Positions 35,416 to 45,238 are shown, counted from the first letter of the stretch. The stretch is DNA of 56,797 nt from Chloroflexi bacterium TSY (GCA_019217005.1 JAHBNG010000098.1:1-56797), one strand, 5' to 3'. Numbers and translations are program-made. Notes: generated from the letters alone by a model not told the origin.

Positions 35416-37485
35416 ATGTACAGAATCAAGCTCCTGTCTATCCTTACCATAGTCGTATTCCTTCTGGCTGCTTGTGGCGGTGGTGATGCACCCGCCGCTG
35501 AAGAAGCCGCTCCCGAAGCAGCAGAACCGGCTGCTGAAGAAGCCAGTGAATCATCATCAGATGATGCAATGATGGCTGCTGACGGAGAATCCCCCATGCT
35601 AGCCGAGAAGGTGGCGGCAGGTGAACTGCCGCCCGTCGACGAACGTCTGCCCATCGATCCACTCGTGATTGATTTCCCGTGGGCTGGTCCTGGCAAGTAT
35701 GGCGGCACAATGAAGCGCGCGACGACTGATAGTGATATGAACGATACTGGCATGTACATGTATGGTCACTCGGCCACCCACTGGGATGAAGGGGGGACTG
35801 CCGTGAAACCCGGTCTGGCTAAGAGTTGGGAGACCAACGAAGACGCCTCCGAGTGGACTTTTTTCTTCCGTGAAGGAACCAAGTGGTCAGATGGTACACC
35901 TTTCACCGTCGATGACGTTATTTTTTGGTGGGAAGATATGGCGCTCAATCCAGATCATCCTGAAGTGATTCCGGCGTGGGCGCTGGCAGGTGGTGCGCCA
36001 ATGGAAACCGAAAAAGTTGATGACTATACGTTGCGCTTTAAGTTTGCTGGTCCTGCACCCCTGACTGACTTTGAACTTGCCTCGTTCCCCAATGGTGGAC
36101 TTGGACCAGGCTTTGGCCCCTATCCAAAACATTATCTCCAGCAATTCCATCCAGAATATTCAGATGCTGTCGATTATGAAGAGTTCAGCGAGAAACAGTT
36201 CTGGTGGACCAACCCAGAGCGTCCGGTACTCAATGCCTGGATGCCGGTTGAGTTTGAACCGGGTGACCGTATGATCCTTGAGCGTAACCCATACTACTAT
36301 GCTGTCGACACAGCAGGTAATCAGCTGCCGTATATCGATCGCTTCGAAGTCTCGCTGACCGAAAATGTGGAAGCACTTAAGCTCCAAATCATCAACGGTG
36401 ATGTCAACGTCCATGCCTACCCCAATCTCTCCCTGCGTGACTTGGCGCTGCTCAAAGAAAATGAAGAGAAGGGCAACTACCGGGTACTTTTGTGGGACAA
36501 CGGTGCAGGTGGCGCACCCGCCTGGGGCATCAACTGGAACAATCCTGATGATGAAAAACGTGAAGTTGTGCGCACCGTCCAATATCGGAGGGCACTCTCC
36601 CATGCAATGGACCGTGAACGTATCCGCAAAGTTACGTGGCTTGGTATGGGTCAAGAACCAAGCACCGGCACCATGTCGCCCAACGCGGCTCAATTTAACC
36701 GCACGCCAGAGGGTCAGGCAATCTTGGAAGAGTGGCGCAACAGCGCGGTCGAGTTCGATCCAGATCTGGCCATGAGTCTGTTGGATGAGATCAATGTGGT
36801 TGATCAGGATGGCGACGGGTGGCGCGATCTGCCAAGCGGCGCAGCGTTGGAAGTTCGAATCGATTTTCCTTCTGGTGCAGCTGCTTTCCTGGAAGCCGCG
36901 CAGCTGATGGCAGAGGATTGGCAAAATGTCGGCCTTAATGCGTTTGTCAACTCGATTCCGGGCTCGGAGATCGGCGTCATGACCAGAACGGCAACGTACG
37001 ACATCCGTCTGTATGGAGGTGGTGCACCAGATGGTCCCGACCTGCTCATCTATCCAGCTTGGCTTGTTTCTTATGGTAGCGGTGGACGCTGGGCCCCTCT
37101 TTATGGTGCATGGATGGCTGCCGAAGGCACCAACAAAGAGGGAACGGAGCTTGACAAAGAGCCACGCGACCGGACCCCACCGCGTGAAGAGATCCCGGCC
37201 GATGATCCCAACTTCCGCATGTGGGAACTCTACAAACAGGCCATTGTTGAGCCGGACGTGGACAAACGTGACGCCCTTGTCTTCGAGATCATCCGCATCC
37301 ACATTGATGAAGGTCCCTTTTTGCTGGGTGGCATTGCCGATCCGCCCAACATCTTCTTGGCCGGTGGTAACCTAATGAATGTACCCACGAGTGACGACAT
37401 TCCGCTGGGCGGTTGGTATGGGCCTGGCGTTTTGGCAATGCCAGGAGCGATGGCCTATCCCGAAATCTGGTATCTTGACGAGTAG
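35416..37485 (+). CDS. peptide/oligosaccharide ABC transporter solute-binding lipoprotein (family 5)
   Basis: About 689 residues from the ATG at 35416, which has AAAGGAG eight bases upstream. The lipoprotein signal ends FLLAACGGG, followed by an Ala/Glu/Pro-rich linker and the motif MLAEKVAAGELPPVDERLP. The SBP family 5 body includes AKSWETNEDASEWTFFFREG and KWSDGTPFTVDDVIFWWED, and later RRALSHAMDRERIRKVTW. It binds an oligopeptide-like or oligosaccharide substrate for the permeases downstream. A paralogue with the same leader motif starts at 55405. Confidence 0.93.
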   Translation: MYRIKLLSILTIVVFLLAACGGGDAPAAEEAAPEAAEPAAEEASESSSDDAMMAADGESPMLAEKVAAGELPPVDERLPIDPLVIDFPWAGPGKYGGTMKRATTDSDMNDTGMYMYGHSATHWDEGGTAVKPGLAKSWETNEDASEWTFFFREGTKWSDGTPFTVDDVIFWWEDMALNPDHPEVIPAWALAGGAPMETEKVDDYTLRFKFAGPAPLTDFELASFPNGGLGPGFGPYPKHYLQQFHPEYSDAVDYEEFSEKQFWWTNPERPVLNAWMPVEFEPGDRMILERNPYYYAVDTAGNQLPYIDRFEVSLTENVEALKLQIINGDVNVHAYPNLSLRDLALLKENEEKGNYRVLLWDNGAGGAPAWGINWNNPDDEKREVVRTVQYRRALSHAMDRERIRKVTWLGMGQEPSTGTMSPNAAQFNRTPEGQAILEEWRNSAVEFDPDLAMSLLDEINVVDQDGDGWRDLPSGAALEVRIDFPSGAAAFLEAAQLMAEDWQNVGLNAFVNSIPGSEIGVMTRTATYDIRLYGGGAPDGPDLLIYPAWLVSYGSGGRWAPLYGAWMAAEGTNKEGTELDKEPRDRTPPREEIPADDPNFRMWELYKQAIVEPDVDKRDALVFEIIRIHIDEGPFLLGGIADPPNIFLAGGNLMNVPTSDDIPLGGWYGPGVLAMPGAMAYPEIWYLDE

Positions 37486-37494
37486 CGTCTAGTT

Positions 37495-37540
37495 CATGAA
37501 CAATTGTCAATTGTGAATTCACAATTGACAATTGTTCATG
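37495..37540. terminator. perfect 46-bp palindrome after the binding-protein gene
   Basis: CATGAACAATTGTCAATTG continues into a perfect reverse complement centred on GAATTC. It begins ten bases after the binding-protein stop and lies 135 bases before the first permease start. The hairpin could protect the binding-protein message 3' end and lower read-through to the permeases. Confidence 0.7.
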
Positions 37541-37674
37541 GAGGTGGTTGAAATCCCATCTGTTGCATTCACAAATGAGATATTTGCAACGTAGCAGAGG
37601 TCGTGTTTACAGAATCATCATTGTCCAAAGTTAGAATGTTGCAGCCATAAGATTACGATGAGGAGTACTCCACG

Positions 37675-38658
37675 TTGTCTGGATTTATCATCCAACGCTT
37701 TATCTACATGGTTGTCACCATGTTTTTCGTCTCAATTGCGGGCTTTATCATCATTAATCTGCCGCCAGGAAGTTATGTAGATTTCTATCGCGCCGAGTTA
37801 GAAGCCCAGGGGACACCCACAACCGAACGACAGCTCGAAGCGGTCATTAATCGCTATGGTTTAGATAGACCTCTCTACGTTCAATATTGGAAGTGGATCT
37901 CTGGCTTTGTCCAGGGAGATTTTGGTCGATCTTTTCAGTACAATAAAGAAGTCAGCGAACTGATCGGTCAGCGAATTATGCTCACGATGGTCATCGCGCT
38001 CTGTTCACTGCTCTTCACTTGGTTGATGGCCATTCCAATCGGTGTCTATTCCGCTACCCGACAATATTCGCTTGGGGACAATCTCTTTACGTTCATCGGA
38101 CTCATTGGGCTCTCCATCCCCAATTTTCTACTTGCTCTGATTCTCATGGTTGGCGCATCCATGTTCTTTGATCAATCGGTGGTTGGTCTATTATCGCCTG
38201 AGTATGAAGATGCGCCCTGGAGTGGGGAGAAGGTGATCGACCTACTCAAGCATTTGTGGATTCCGGTCATCGTCGTTGGCACTTCCGGCACAGCGGGTCT
38301 CATTCGCATGATGCGGGGCAATATGTTGGATGTCTTAAAGATGGCTTATGTCACAACGGCTCGTTCCAAAGGTGTATCGGAATGGCGCGTCATTTGGGGT
38401 CACGCCATCCGAAATGCCATTCATCCGTTGATCATGGTAATGGGAACAAGCTTGCCGCAGCTCATCTCGGGTGCAACTATCGTCTCCATCGTGTTGAGCC
38501 TGCCAACGACTGGTCCGCTCTATTTTGCCGCCCTTCGTCAGCAGGATATGTATTTGGCGGGGACGTTTCTGGTTTTCTTGGCTGGACTTTTAGTGATTGG
38601 AAACTTCCTAGCTGATATTTTGCTGGTCTGGGTTGACCCGCGTATACGATACGATTAA
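37675..38658 (+). CDS. peptide ABC transporter permease, DppB type
   Basis: 327 residues. The start is TTG, set by GAGGAG nine bases upstream. Six membrane segments are present; the N-terminal IIQRFIYMVVTMFFVSIAGF and the EAA loop YVTTARSKGVSEWRVIWGHA are DppB-typical, and the protein ends LVWVDPRIRYD. It pairs with the DppC-type permease at 39645. Its TAA is followed directly by the GTG of the serine hydrolase gene, so the two are translationally linked. No ATPase genes are present. Confidence 0.92.
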   Translation: MSGFIIQRFIYMVVTMFFVSIAGFIIINLPPGSYVDFYRAELEAQGTPTTERQLEAVINRYGLDRPLYVQYWKWISGFVQGDFGRSFQYNKEVSELIGQRIMLTMVIALCSLLFTWLMAIPIGVYSATRQYSLGDNLFTFIGLIGLSIPNFLLALILMVGASMFFDQSVVGLLSPEYEDAPWSGEKVIDLLKHLWIPVIVVGTSGTAGLIRMMRGNMLDVLKMAYVTTARSKGVSEWRVIWGHAIRNAIHPLIMVMGTSLPQLISGATIVSIVLSLPTTGPLYFAALRQQDMYLAGTFLVFLAGLLVIGNFLADILLVWVDPRIRYD

Positions 38659-39648
38659 GTGGATACCAACGACGAACTCCAACTATCAACACCGACAGCA
38701 GAGGGAATCGATCCCATCATTCTCGATCGGGCTGAAGAGTCGGCGGGGAGCTTACCGAATCTACAGGCATTGCTGATTCTCAGAAACGGATTTCTTATCT
38801 TCGAGAACTATTATAGCGGCGCCAATCTTGAAACGCGTTTTCACCTCCGTTCGATCACGAAAAGCATTGTCTCGCTCCTGATCGGCGTTGCCATCGAGAA
38901 AGGTATTATTCATAGCATAACTGATTCGGTGTTGGACTTTATTCCTGAGTTCAAATCACGTTCTGATGATCCTCGCAAGGAAGATATTACAATCCAACAC
39001 CTGCTGACAATGACTTCGGGGTTTGCTTGGCAAGAAACTGGGGCATGGTTTTTTGATCAGTCACTCACTGCTACCAATGATGCGTTGGAAAGACCGCTTG
39101 CCCATCACCCTGGTGACGTCTACAATTACGATTCTGCATCGGCCGATCTCTTAACCGTTATTCTGACGAGAGCCGCCAAACAGGACGCAAAAAGTTTCCT
39201 CATTCAGTATTTATTTGCTCCGCTTGGCATCACTGATTTTGAATGGGAACAAGATCCATCCGGAATCTATCGTGGAAGCGCTGGACTCATTATGAGACCA
39301 CGAGATCTGGCTAAGATTGGGCAGCTTCTTCTCGACAATGGACAATGGAAAGGACGTCAAATTGTCCTTCAGCGTTGGATCAATGAGTCGACTGCGGATC
39401 ATGTAATCGTCAACGAAGCAGTTCGCTACGGTTATCTCTGGCGTTCCCGACGCATTGACTCAATTGATCATTTTTATGGAATGGGCTATGGTGGACAGTA
39501 TCTACAGGTTTTGCCGAGTTTAAAGATGGTTGTGGTTGTTCATCATGATTGGAATGGCCCAGAAGAAATGGTTGGGCAACAAGCGATGCACTTTTCAAAA
39601 CAGGTATTTGATCCCTTCGTCAAGAAACTGAGCAGGTTAGCTGAATGA
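38659..39648 (+). CDS. beta-lactamase-fold serine hydrolase within the transporter operon
   Basis: 329 residues from GTG, directly abutting the DppB-type stop; its own TGA overlaps the ATG of the DppC-type gene. The SxxK motif is SITK in LRSITKSIVSLLIG, the second motif is YDS (VYNYDSASAD), and GYGGQYLQVLP covers the third-motif region. There is no signal peptide, so it is cytoplasmic. Such proteins hydrolyse esters, amides or D-peptides. Its position between the two permease genes suggests it processes the imported compound. Confidence 0.9.
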   Translation: MDTNDELQLSTPTAEGIDPIILDRAEESAGSLPNLQALLILRNGFLIFENYYSGANLETRFHLRSITKSIVSLLIGVAIEKGIIHSITDSVLDFIPEFKSRSDDPRKEDITIQHLLTMTSGFAWQETGAWFFDQSLTATNDALERPLAHHPGDVYNYDSASADLLTVILTRAAKQDAKSFLIQYLFAPLGITDFEWEQDPSGIYRGSAGLIMRPRDLAKIGQLLLDNGQWKGRQIVLQRWINESTADHVIVNEAVRYGYLWRSRRIDSIDHFYGMGYGGQYLQVLPSLKMVVVVHHDWNGPEEMVGQQAMHFSKQVFDPFVKKLSRLAE

Positions 39649-40775
39649 GTATACAGAGGGTAGGACAAACGTTAAATCTGGATTCAGACAACCAGACGGT
39701 TGGTATTTCGCTCACTCAATTGATGACGCGTCGCTTTTTGCGCAATCGTTTGGCTATTGCGGGGTTAGTTGTTCTCTGTGCAATTTACTTATCCGCCATC
39801 TTCGCAGACTTTCTCTCGCCCACCAAATTTGATGCAGTAGATGAAGATTTTATCTTTGTGGCGCCACAGATCCCTCGTTTTTTTGACCAGGAGGGCAATT
39901 TTCATCCGCGCCCCTTTGTCTATGGGTTAGAGACTGAACTCGATCCAGAGACGTTTCGTTGGGTTCATGAACCAAATCCAGAAATTATCTATCCTATCCA
40001 CTTCCTTGTTAAAGGGTATGAGTACAATCTACTCTGGCTCTTTCCCATGAATCTTCATCTTTTTGGAGTCGAGGAACCAGGCGTCATCTATCTCTTTGGC
40101 AGCGATAGCTTGGGCCGCGATATGCTTTCGCGCATTTTAGCCGGCGCACGAATCTCTCTGACCATCGGTCTCGTTGGCGTTAGTCTAACCGTGCTTTTTG
40201 GTTCTACTTTGGGGACAATTTCGGGATACTATGGTGGTCTCGTAGATATGCTTGTCCAGCGCGTCACAGAGTTCTTGATGTCCTTTCCAGCGATCCCGTT
40301 GTGGGCTGCCTTTGCCGCCGCAATGCCCGCCAACTGGTCTTCCATCCAACGTTTTTTTGCGATTTCTGTGATTCTATCGCTCATTCAATGGACGGGATTG
40401 GCTCGACAGGTACGTGCAAAAGTTCTTTCATTTCGCGAAATGGATTACACAACGGCGGCCATTTCTGCTGGTGCGAAAGACAGGCGCATCATCTTTCGCC
40501 ATCTGTTACCCAATGCCTTTAGTCACATCATTGTCGTTGCCACCTTGGCCATTCCAGGGATGATTCTGGCCGAAAGCGCTCTCAGTTTTTTGGGATTGGG
40601 TATTCAGCCACCGATGACCAGTTGGGGTGTGTTATTGCAGGAAGCCCAGTTCGTAAGCGTGTTGCTGCAACAACCGTGGTTGCTGATTCCCGCATTTTTT
40701 ATCATCCTGGCTGTGTTGAGTTTCAATTTTGTGGGAGACGGGTTGCGGGATGCGGCGGACCCGTTCTCACTTTGA
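39645..40775 (+). CDS. peptide ABC transporter permease, DppC type
   Basis: 376 residues, longer than usual for DppC because of a periplasmic insert between the first two membrane segments (about residues 55-150). The sequence SLGRDMLSRILAGARISLTIG leads into the core; the EAA loop is YTTAAISAGAKDRRIIFRHLLPN. The C-terminal SFNFVGDGLRDAADPFSL is diagnostic. It overlaps the serine hydrolase gene by four bases (ATGA). Forms the membrane channel with the DppB-type subunit. Confidence 0.93.
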   Translation: MSIQRVGQTLNLDSDNQTVGISLTQLMTRRFLRNRLAIAGLVVLCAIYLSAIFADFLSPTKFDAVDEDFIFVAPQIPRFFDQEGNFHPRPFVYGLETELDPETFRWVHEPNPEIIYPIHFLVKGYEYNLLWLFPMNLHLFGVEEPGVIYLFGSDSLGRDMLSRILAGARISLTIGLVGVSLTVLFGSTLGTISGYYGGLVDMLVQRVTEFLMSFPAIPLWAAFAAAMPANWSSIQRFFAISVILSLIQWTGLARQVRAKVLSFREMDYTTAAISAGAKDRRIIFRHLLPNAFSHIIVVATLAIPGMILAESALSFLGLGIQPPMTSWGVLLQEAQFVSVLLQQPWLLIPAFFIILAVLSFNFVGDGLRDAADPFSL

Positions 40776-40971
40776 ACTTGTTGGAGTGTTTCGACAGATT
40801 CCGACAATGGATTGTGATAGGAATGGATTCTGTTCGTTGACGAAGCCGTTCTGTTTATCCCAAAATCAACTTGGAAACCGCGATGGTGAATCTTCCAGGA
40901 AGATGGGTTGACGAAATCTCCATTCCTGTCTCAATCTGTTGTAGTCATTCTATGTGAGGAGATATCAAACC

Positions 40972-41808
40972 ATGACCAACTGGCAAGCCCAAAAGCAACA
41001 GCTAATTGAGGATGGCTATTGCGTCTGTGAGAACATTTTAGATGCAGGGATGTTAGAGCGTGTACGGAAGACAAGCGATCAGCTGCTGGCGGCTCAATCG
41101 CCCGAACACTTTGAGGCGCAAAAGTCGACAGGTAGCATGATCAGTGTCTATGACGATCCTTTCTTTGCAGAACTGGTTGCCTACCAACCAGCGCGAGATG
41201 CATTGACTTTATTGGGCTATCCAAAACCTCGTTGGTCTTCGGGCTTTGTGATTAGTAAGCCTCCAAAATCGCCGGCGCTCTTCTGGCATCAGGATTGGTG
41301 GGGTTGGAATGACCCGATTTCCTATATGGATGTGCCGCAGCAACTCTTCTTGATGTATTACTTGGTCGACACAAAGGTATTCAATGGATGTCTGCGCGTG
41401 TTGAAAGGTTCACACCGCAAGCGTCACTCCATGCATGATCTGCTACCTGAAGCACATGGCGATGCAATTCGACGCGCCACTGACCCTACGCATCCCGTCT
41501 ACCAACCATTGCCAGACGACATTCCTGTGCCCGTGAAGGCAGGAGATCTCGTGATCGGCGATGCACGTCTCTTGCATGGGTCATATGCCAATCAATCGGA
41601 TCAAAGGCGGACCGTGATTACGCTCTGGTATCATCCAGAGTTCGATTCATCACCAGAGCGAATCCAGGCGCATTTAAGCCTCAAACAGTCACGGGTGGCG
41701 CAATGGCCAAAGTCGTCACAGGAGATGGTGCAACCTCTTGTACCGACTTATGAGGGAAATCAAGAACCGTTGGAGTGGAATCGGGAGCCGAGTGATGCGT
41801 TGCAGTAA
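40972..41808 (+). CDS. phytanoyl-CoA dioxygenase (PhyH) family protein
   Basis: 278 residues from MTNWQAQKQQLIEDGYCVCE, with GAGGAG upstream. The iron-binding HxD is in ALFWHQDWWGW and the distal His is in RLLHGSYANQSDQRR, whose Arg binds 2-oxoglutarate. This is the Fe(II)/2-oxoglutarate oxygenase fold. It would hydroxylate a small organic molecule, perhaps the compound taken up by the upstream transporter. The esterase gene follows within 25 bases. Confidence 0.88.
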   Translation: MTNWQAQKQQLIEDGYCVCENILDAGMLERVRKTSDQLLAAQSPEHFEAQKSTGSMISVYDDPFFAELVAYQPARDALTLLGYPKPRWSSGFVISKPPKSPALFWHQDWWGWNDPISYMDVPQQLFLMYYLVDTKVFNGCLRVLKGSHRKRHSMHDLLPEAHGDAIRRATDPTHPVYQPLPDDIPVPVKAGDLVIGDARLLHGSYANQSDQRRTVITLWYHPEFDSSPERIQAHLSLKQSRVAQWPKSSQEMVQPLVPTYEGNQEPLEWNREPSDALQ

Positions 41809-41831
41809 GAGAAAATCAAGATTTATCAACA

Positions 41832-42593
41832 ATGATTACTTCAACAACAACGGTTTATAAACCGACCCGACAAGGCCCGTTGGAGCTTCGTGTCTGTTCA
41901 CCCCAACAGAATAGACAAAAGGAACGTCCGGCCATTGTTTTCTTTTTTGGTGGCGGCTGGCGGATGTTCAATCCAGGTCAGTTCTTACCACAATGTCAGC
42001 ATTATGCAGAGTTGGGTATGGTTGCGATTGCGGCCGACTATCGAGTAGAAGAAAAGCATGGGACGACACCGTTCGAGTCTGTTCAAGATGGCAAGTCGGC
42101 AATTCGCTGGGTGCGTCGGCATGCCTCTGAGTTTAGCGTCGATCCGAATCGAATTGTCGCGTCAGGTGGTTCCGCAGGAGGACATGTGGCAGCGTGTACG
42201 GCATTGATACCTGAGCACAATGATCCTGAAGATGATCGAACCATCAGTGCCCGTCCCAATGCGCTATTACTCTTTAACCCAGCACTGGACCTGACTTACT
42301 TCAAGCGACATCTAGAAAGGCTTGGAGAGCGAGCTAGAGAAATATCACCACAGCAACATGTTGTATCGGGTTTGCCACCCACCGCCATTTTCCATGGTCG
42401 GGCAGACGAGACGGTCCCCTTTGCACAGACAGAGCAGTTCCAAAAGGCAATGCAAGAGTTGGGGAACATATGTCACGTCTACGGGTATGATGCAGAGGGT
42501 CATGGTTTCTTCAACCACGGTCGTACTGCTTACGAATCGGTTCTCAGTGATGCAGATGCAACTTTAGCAAGCTGGGGATATATAGCATTCTGA
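41832..42593 (+). CDS. alpha/beta hydrolase (Aes/BD-FAE-like esterase)
   Basis: 253 residues. The oxyanion motif is FFFGGGWRMF (Phe in place of the usual His of HGGG), the nucleophile is in ASGGSAGGHVA, the acid is Asp in HGRADETVPF, and the His is in DAEGHGFFN. No signal peptide. It likely deacylates a carbohydrate or small ester in the cytoplasm. It is the last gene of the apparent transporter-PhyH-esterase cluster, and a bidirectional hairpin follows. Confidence 0.88.
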   Translation: MITSTTTVYKPTRQGPLELRVCSPQQNRQKERPAIVFFFGGGWRMFNPGQFLPQCQHYAELGMVAIAADYRVEEKHGTTPFESVQDGKSAIRWVRRHASEFSVDPNRIVASGGSAGGHVAACTALIPEHNDPEDDRTISARPNALLLFNPALDLTYFKRHLERLGERAREISPQQHVVSGLPPTAIFHGRADETVPFAQTEQFQKAMQELGNICHVYGYDAEGHGFFNHGRTAYESVLSDADATLASWGYIAF

Positions 42594-42599
42594 AAAAGG

Positions 42600-42649
42600 T
42601 GTTCCAATCAGTCATTCCTTTAGGTTAAATAGAACGACTGATTGGAACA
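42600..42649. terminator. bidirectional terminator hairpin between convergent genes
   Basis: TGTTCCAATCAGTC (42600-42613) pairs with GACTGATTGGAACA (42636-42649) over 14 bp. It lies between the esterase stop and the stop of the convergent reductase gene. Confidence 0.7.
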
Positions 42650-42670
42650 TTCCCCTTGGTGTTTACATAA

Positions 42671-43807
42671 TCAATCAATCCATCGTTTATAATAGAAATC
42701 GCTGCTCTCATCATCATTGATGCGAGCGACCACCTCAAACATCCATTCATCCAGGTGAATATCATGTTGGTCAGTCCGCGGGAATGGATTGTCGTAGCCT
42801 TCCGTCAACGTTTTACCAACATAGTGTAGCGCCATCAAAGCCAATTCTGGGATATCTATGTGACGCACATTGTCCATCTGCATTAGTTTTTCGTTCACCG
42901 ATGTAACAGTCTGTCCGCCCGGAATCAGAGATAAGGCCCGTGTCCGCATCATGGGGTAAAAGATTCCCATCATTTTGCGCGACGTTCCATATGCGTCCAG
43001 GACCGCCTGTTGGATGATCTCTTTTGGCAAATAGAGGCTGGTTGAGTAAGCGCCTTGACGCCCATATTCACGTTGCAAGGGGTCACGGCTAATCTTGTCT
43101 AGACTCCCGCGCCAATCTGCAAAGACGCTCGCTTCCACACCAATGCCATTCTCCTCCAAGACACTGGGAAATTGAACAGCCATCTCCCCCATAACGGTGC
43201 GGGTAATAGCAATTTCCTTCTCACTTAATGGAAGTAGCTGCCATTGAAAGAGACCATTTTCATCGACGTCTTTGATATAAACAGGTGGCATGCCGGGAAG
43301 AAGACCAGACAAGGCAGCGGCTATTGTGTTAAAGTAAACAACTTGATCGGCTTTGACGCTTTTTAATGTTGCAATTAGATTCTCGAGAGGCTTCCCCTCA
43401 AGAGCCATTCCATCATTGCTCCAATGCACTCGCTCGCCCATCCCAGCTTCTTCAGCCTGCGCTTGCATGGCTTTGCCCACTTCGAACTGGAGTGAACGTC
43501 TCAGGTCGCGGGCCAGAATCGTAACACTAGCAGCGGTATTCACTCCCAGGATGGCAGAAGCAAAAGCTCTGCCTAACCCCGATGTTCCGCCAGCTAATAA
43601 AATATGCCGCCCTTCGATCCAGCTTATATCGTAGTGCCCGAACTCGATTGAGCTTTTCTGCGCACTCCAGATTTCAGCCAATGCTGTTTTTGCCTCGCTC
43701 GGAAAAGCGGCAATTTCCTCTTTCGTTGGTCTCAATAGCGGAGGGGTTCCTTCACGGATGGGCAGGCCGGGAAAAGGTTGCCCGAATGGACTAGGACTGT
43801 TGCTCAT
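42671..43807 (-). CDS. SDR-like / FabV-like reductase
   Basis: 378 residues. A cofactor motif HILLAGGTSGLGRAFASAIL (about residues 67-86) is followed by SVTILARD. The middle VVYFNTIAAALSG and the C-terminal YGRQGAYSTSLYLPKEIIQ resemble enoyl reductases of the FabV/TER group, which use Tyr-(x)8-Lys. The match is partial, so a plain SDR is possible. The likely role is NAD(P)H-dependent reduction of an enoyl or keto compound. Convergent with the esterase gene. I am confident of the Rossmann fold and less so of the family. Confidence 0.65.
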   Translation of the reverse strand: MSNSPSPFGQPFPGLPIREGTPPLLRPTKEEIAAFPSEAKTALAEIWSAQKSSIEFGHYDISWIEGRHILLAGGTSGLGRAFASAILGVNTAASVTILARDLRRSLQFEVGKAMQAQAEEAGMGERVHWSNDGMALEGKPLENLIATLKSVKADQVVYFNTIAAALSGLLPGMPPVYIKDVDENGLFQWQLLPLSEKEIAITRTVMGEMAVQFPSVLEENGIGVEASVFADWRGSLDKISRDPLQREYGRQGAYSTSLYLPKEIIQQAVLDAYGTSRKMMGIFYPMMRTRALSLIPGGQTVTSVNEKLMQMDNVRHIDIPELALMALHYVGKTLTEGYDNPFPRTDQHDIHLDEWMFEVVARINDDESSDFYYKRWID

Positions 43808-44248
43808 GGATGATCTGATTAACCTTTCGAGTTGGGCATTGCAGCAAATTGTAGAACGAACAGCTTATTTGTTCAGTTTCACAGACCATTAGACTTTGAC
43901 ATTTGGTCAAATCTCTGGCTGACCGGCTGAAATGCTGACAAGCTACTGTTTCGTGTGGAAAAGCATTGTCTGAACATCTATAGTATAAATGCTCGGTTAC
44001 TATATGAGTATAAACACCGCGATTCTTGAAAGTTTCGGGCATGAGTCATTAAATGGTTCAAGTGGCCCTAATAATGAACTTTTGTGCTTGATAAAATTCT
44101 CATAAAGTTGTCAACCATGTTTGGGGCACAGGTAGGGCACAGGCGTAGGACAGAGACAAGATTGTGTTTGCCGCCATCGATAGCACCATACAGCGATAGA
44201 TTTCGTTTTGGCCCTGAGCATAGAATAAATCGTTGGAAAATCTGTCTC
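43808..44248. other. intergenic, no gene recognised
   Basis: 441 bases between the reductase start and the stop of the stalked surface protein. Short open frames here have no protein-like composition. It likely carries the reductase promoter. Confidence 0.4.
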
Positions 44249-45238
44249 TCACTGACGACGCAGCCACCAAAGCGATCCACCAAACAATCCCGCACCACCG
44301 AATCCCAAAATGCTTACCAAGACGAGGAGGCCACTTCGTGCATTTTGGGTTGCCGTCAGCACGCCGAGCTGTGCTTGTTCAAGTAGGCCATTCTCTCTGT
44401 CTGGTGTGGCAGAAGGCCATGGAGTCCAAGTAGATGTGGGAGTAGGTGTAAAGGTTGGCGTGGGAGTAGGCGTTGCTGTTGACGTGTAGGTTGGTGTTGG
44501 GGTATTGGTGGGTGTAAAGGTTGGCGTTGGCGTAAAAGTTGGTGGAACGGGGGTATTGGTTGGCAATGCTGCCACAACGACTGGTTCGGGGGTATTAGTT
44601 GGTGCGGGAATCGGTGTGACGACAATAGCGGGCGCGCTTTCATCAGGATAGAGAGCAATTGCGTCTACGAAAATCAGATTGTCACCGGTGCTTCGAGGAT
44701 GATTGACCTTAAGGAAGACTGTGATTGTTTCGCCGGCGGCGCGCGCTTTCACATCAATGTTCACATCGGGAGGTGGGTAATTCAAAATGCGTCCATCACC
44801 AAAGTGTTCTGGACCCCACACAACGCTGGGAGCAAATGGATCGGTTCCACCAGTTGGATCAATTCCAAGCTGGCGACCAAAGGTGCTCGGTGAGTTGGGA
44901 GCACCCCAGGCAATACTTGCTCGATATCCAGCTCCAGGTGTGACACTTACTTGCGTATAGATACCAACCTCAAATGTTCCACCATTGCTCCAAATCCGTA
45001 GACTTGGTGGCCCCCAGTAGGTGTCAACGTCCTGCATAAAGGTTGGATCGCCATAGACGATAAACTCCGTCCACCCATTGGGGAGTTGTCGGGGTGGACT
45101 ACCATAAAATGAATCAAAATCGCAGACGGGCTGCGGGATGACATTGGGCGGGTTACATGGTTCTGAGCCAGCGTAGATGGCGGGTGAAAGTATCGAAATG
45201 ATAAATAGAGTAAATGTGATGCACAGGGTTTGCTTCAT
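44249..45238 (-). CDS. secreted, membrane-anchored surface protein with Thr-Pro stalk
   Basis: 329 residues from MKQTLCITFTLFIISILSPA, a classical signal peptide; an earlier in-frame start at 45280 is less likely. A globular beta-type domain follows (about residues 20-200: GWTEFIVYGDPTFMQDVDTY, KARAAGETITVFLKVNHPRS), resembling carbohydrate-binding-like jelly rolls. A PTFTPTPT-type stalk of about 70 residues comes next. A C-terminal membrane segment (LLVLVSILGFGGAGLFGGSL) with a basic end closes it. It should stand on the outer face of the membrane. Such stalks are frequent in Chloroflexota. The ligand is unknown. Confidence 0.75.
   Translation of the reverse strand: MKQTLCITFTLFIISILSPAIYAGSEPCNPPNVIPQPVCDFDSFYGSPPRQLPNGWTEFIVYGDPTFMQDVDTYWGPPSLRIWSNGGTFEVGIYTQVSVTPGAGYRASIAWGAPNSPSTFGRQLGIDPTGGTDPFAPSVVWGPEHFGDGRILNYPPPDVNIDVKARAAGETITVFLKVNHPRSTGDNLIFVDAIALYPDESAPAIVVTPIPAPTNTPEPVVVAALPTNTPVPPTFTPTPTFTPTNTPTPTYTSTATPTPTPTFTPTPTSTWTPWPSATPDRENGLLEQAQLGVLTATQNARSGLLVLVSILGFGGAGLFGGSLWWLRRQ

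Noticed and set aside
36160..37302. 380-codon minus-strand open frame
   Set aside because: It lies opposite the well-supported binding-protein gene, has low-complexity shadow composition and no domain.
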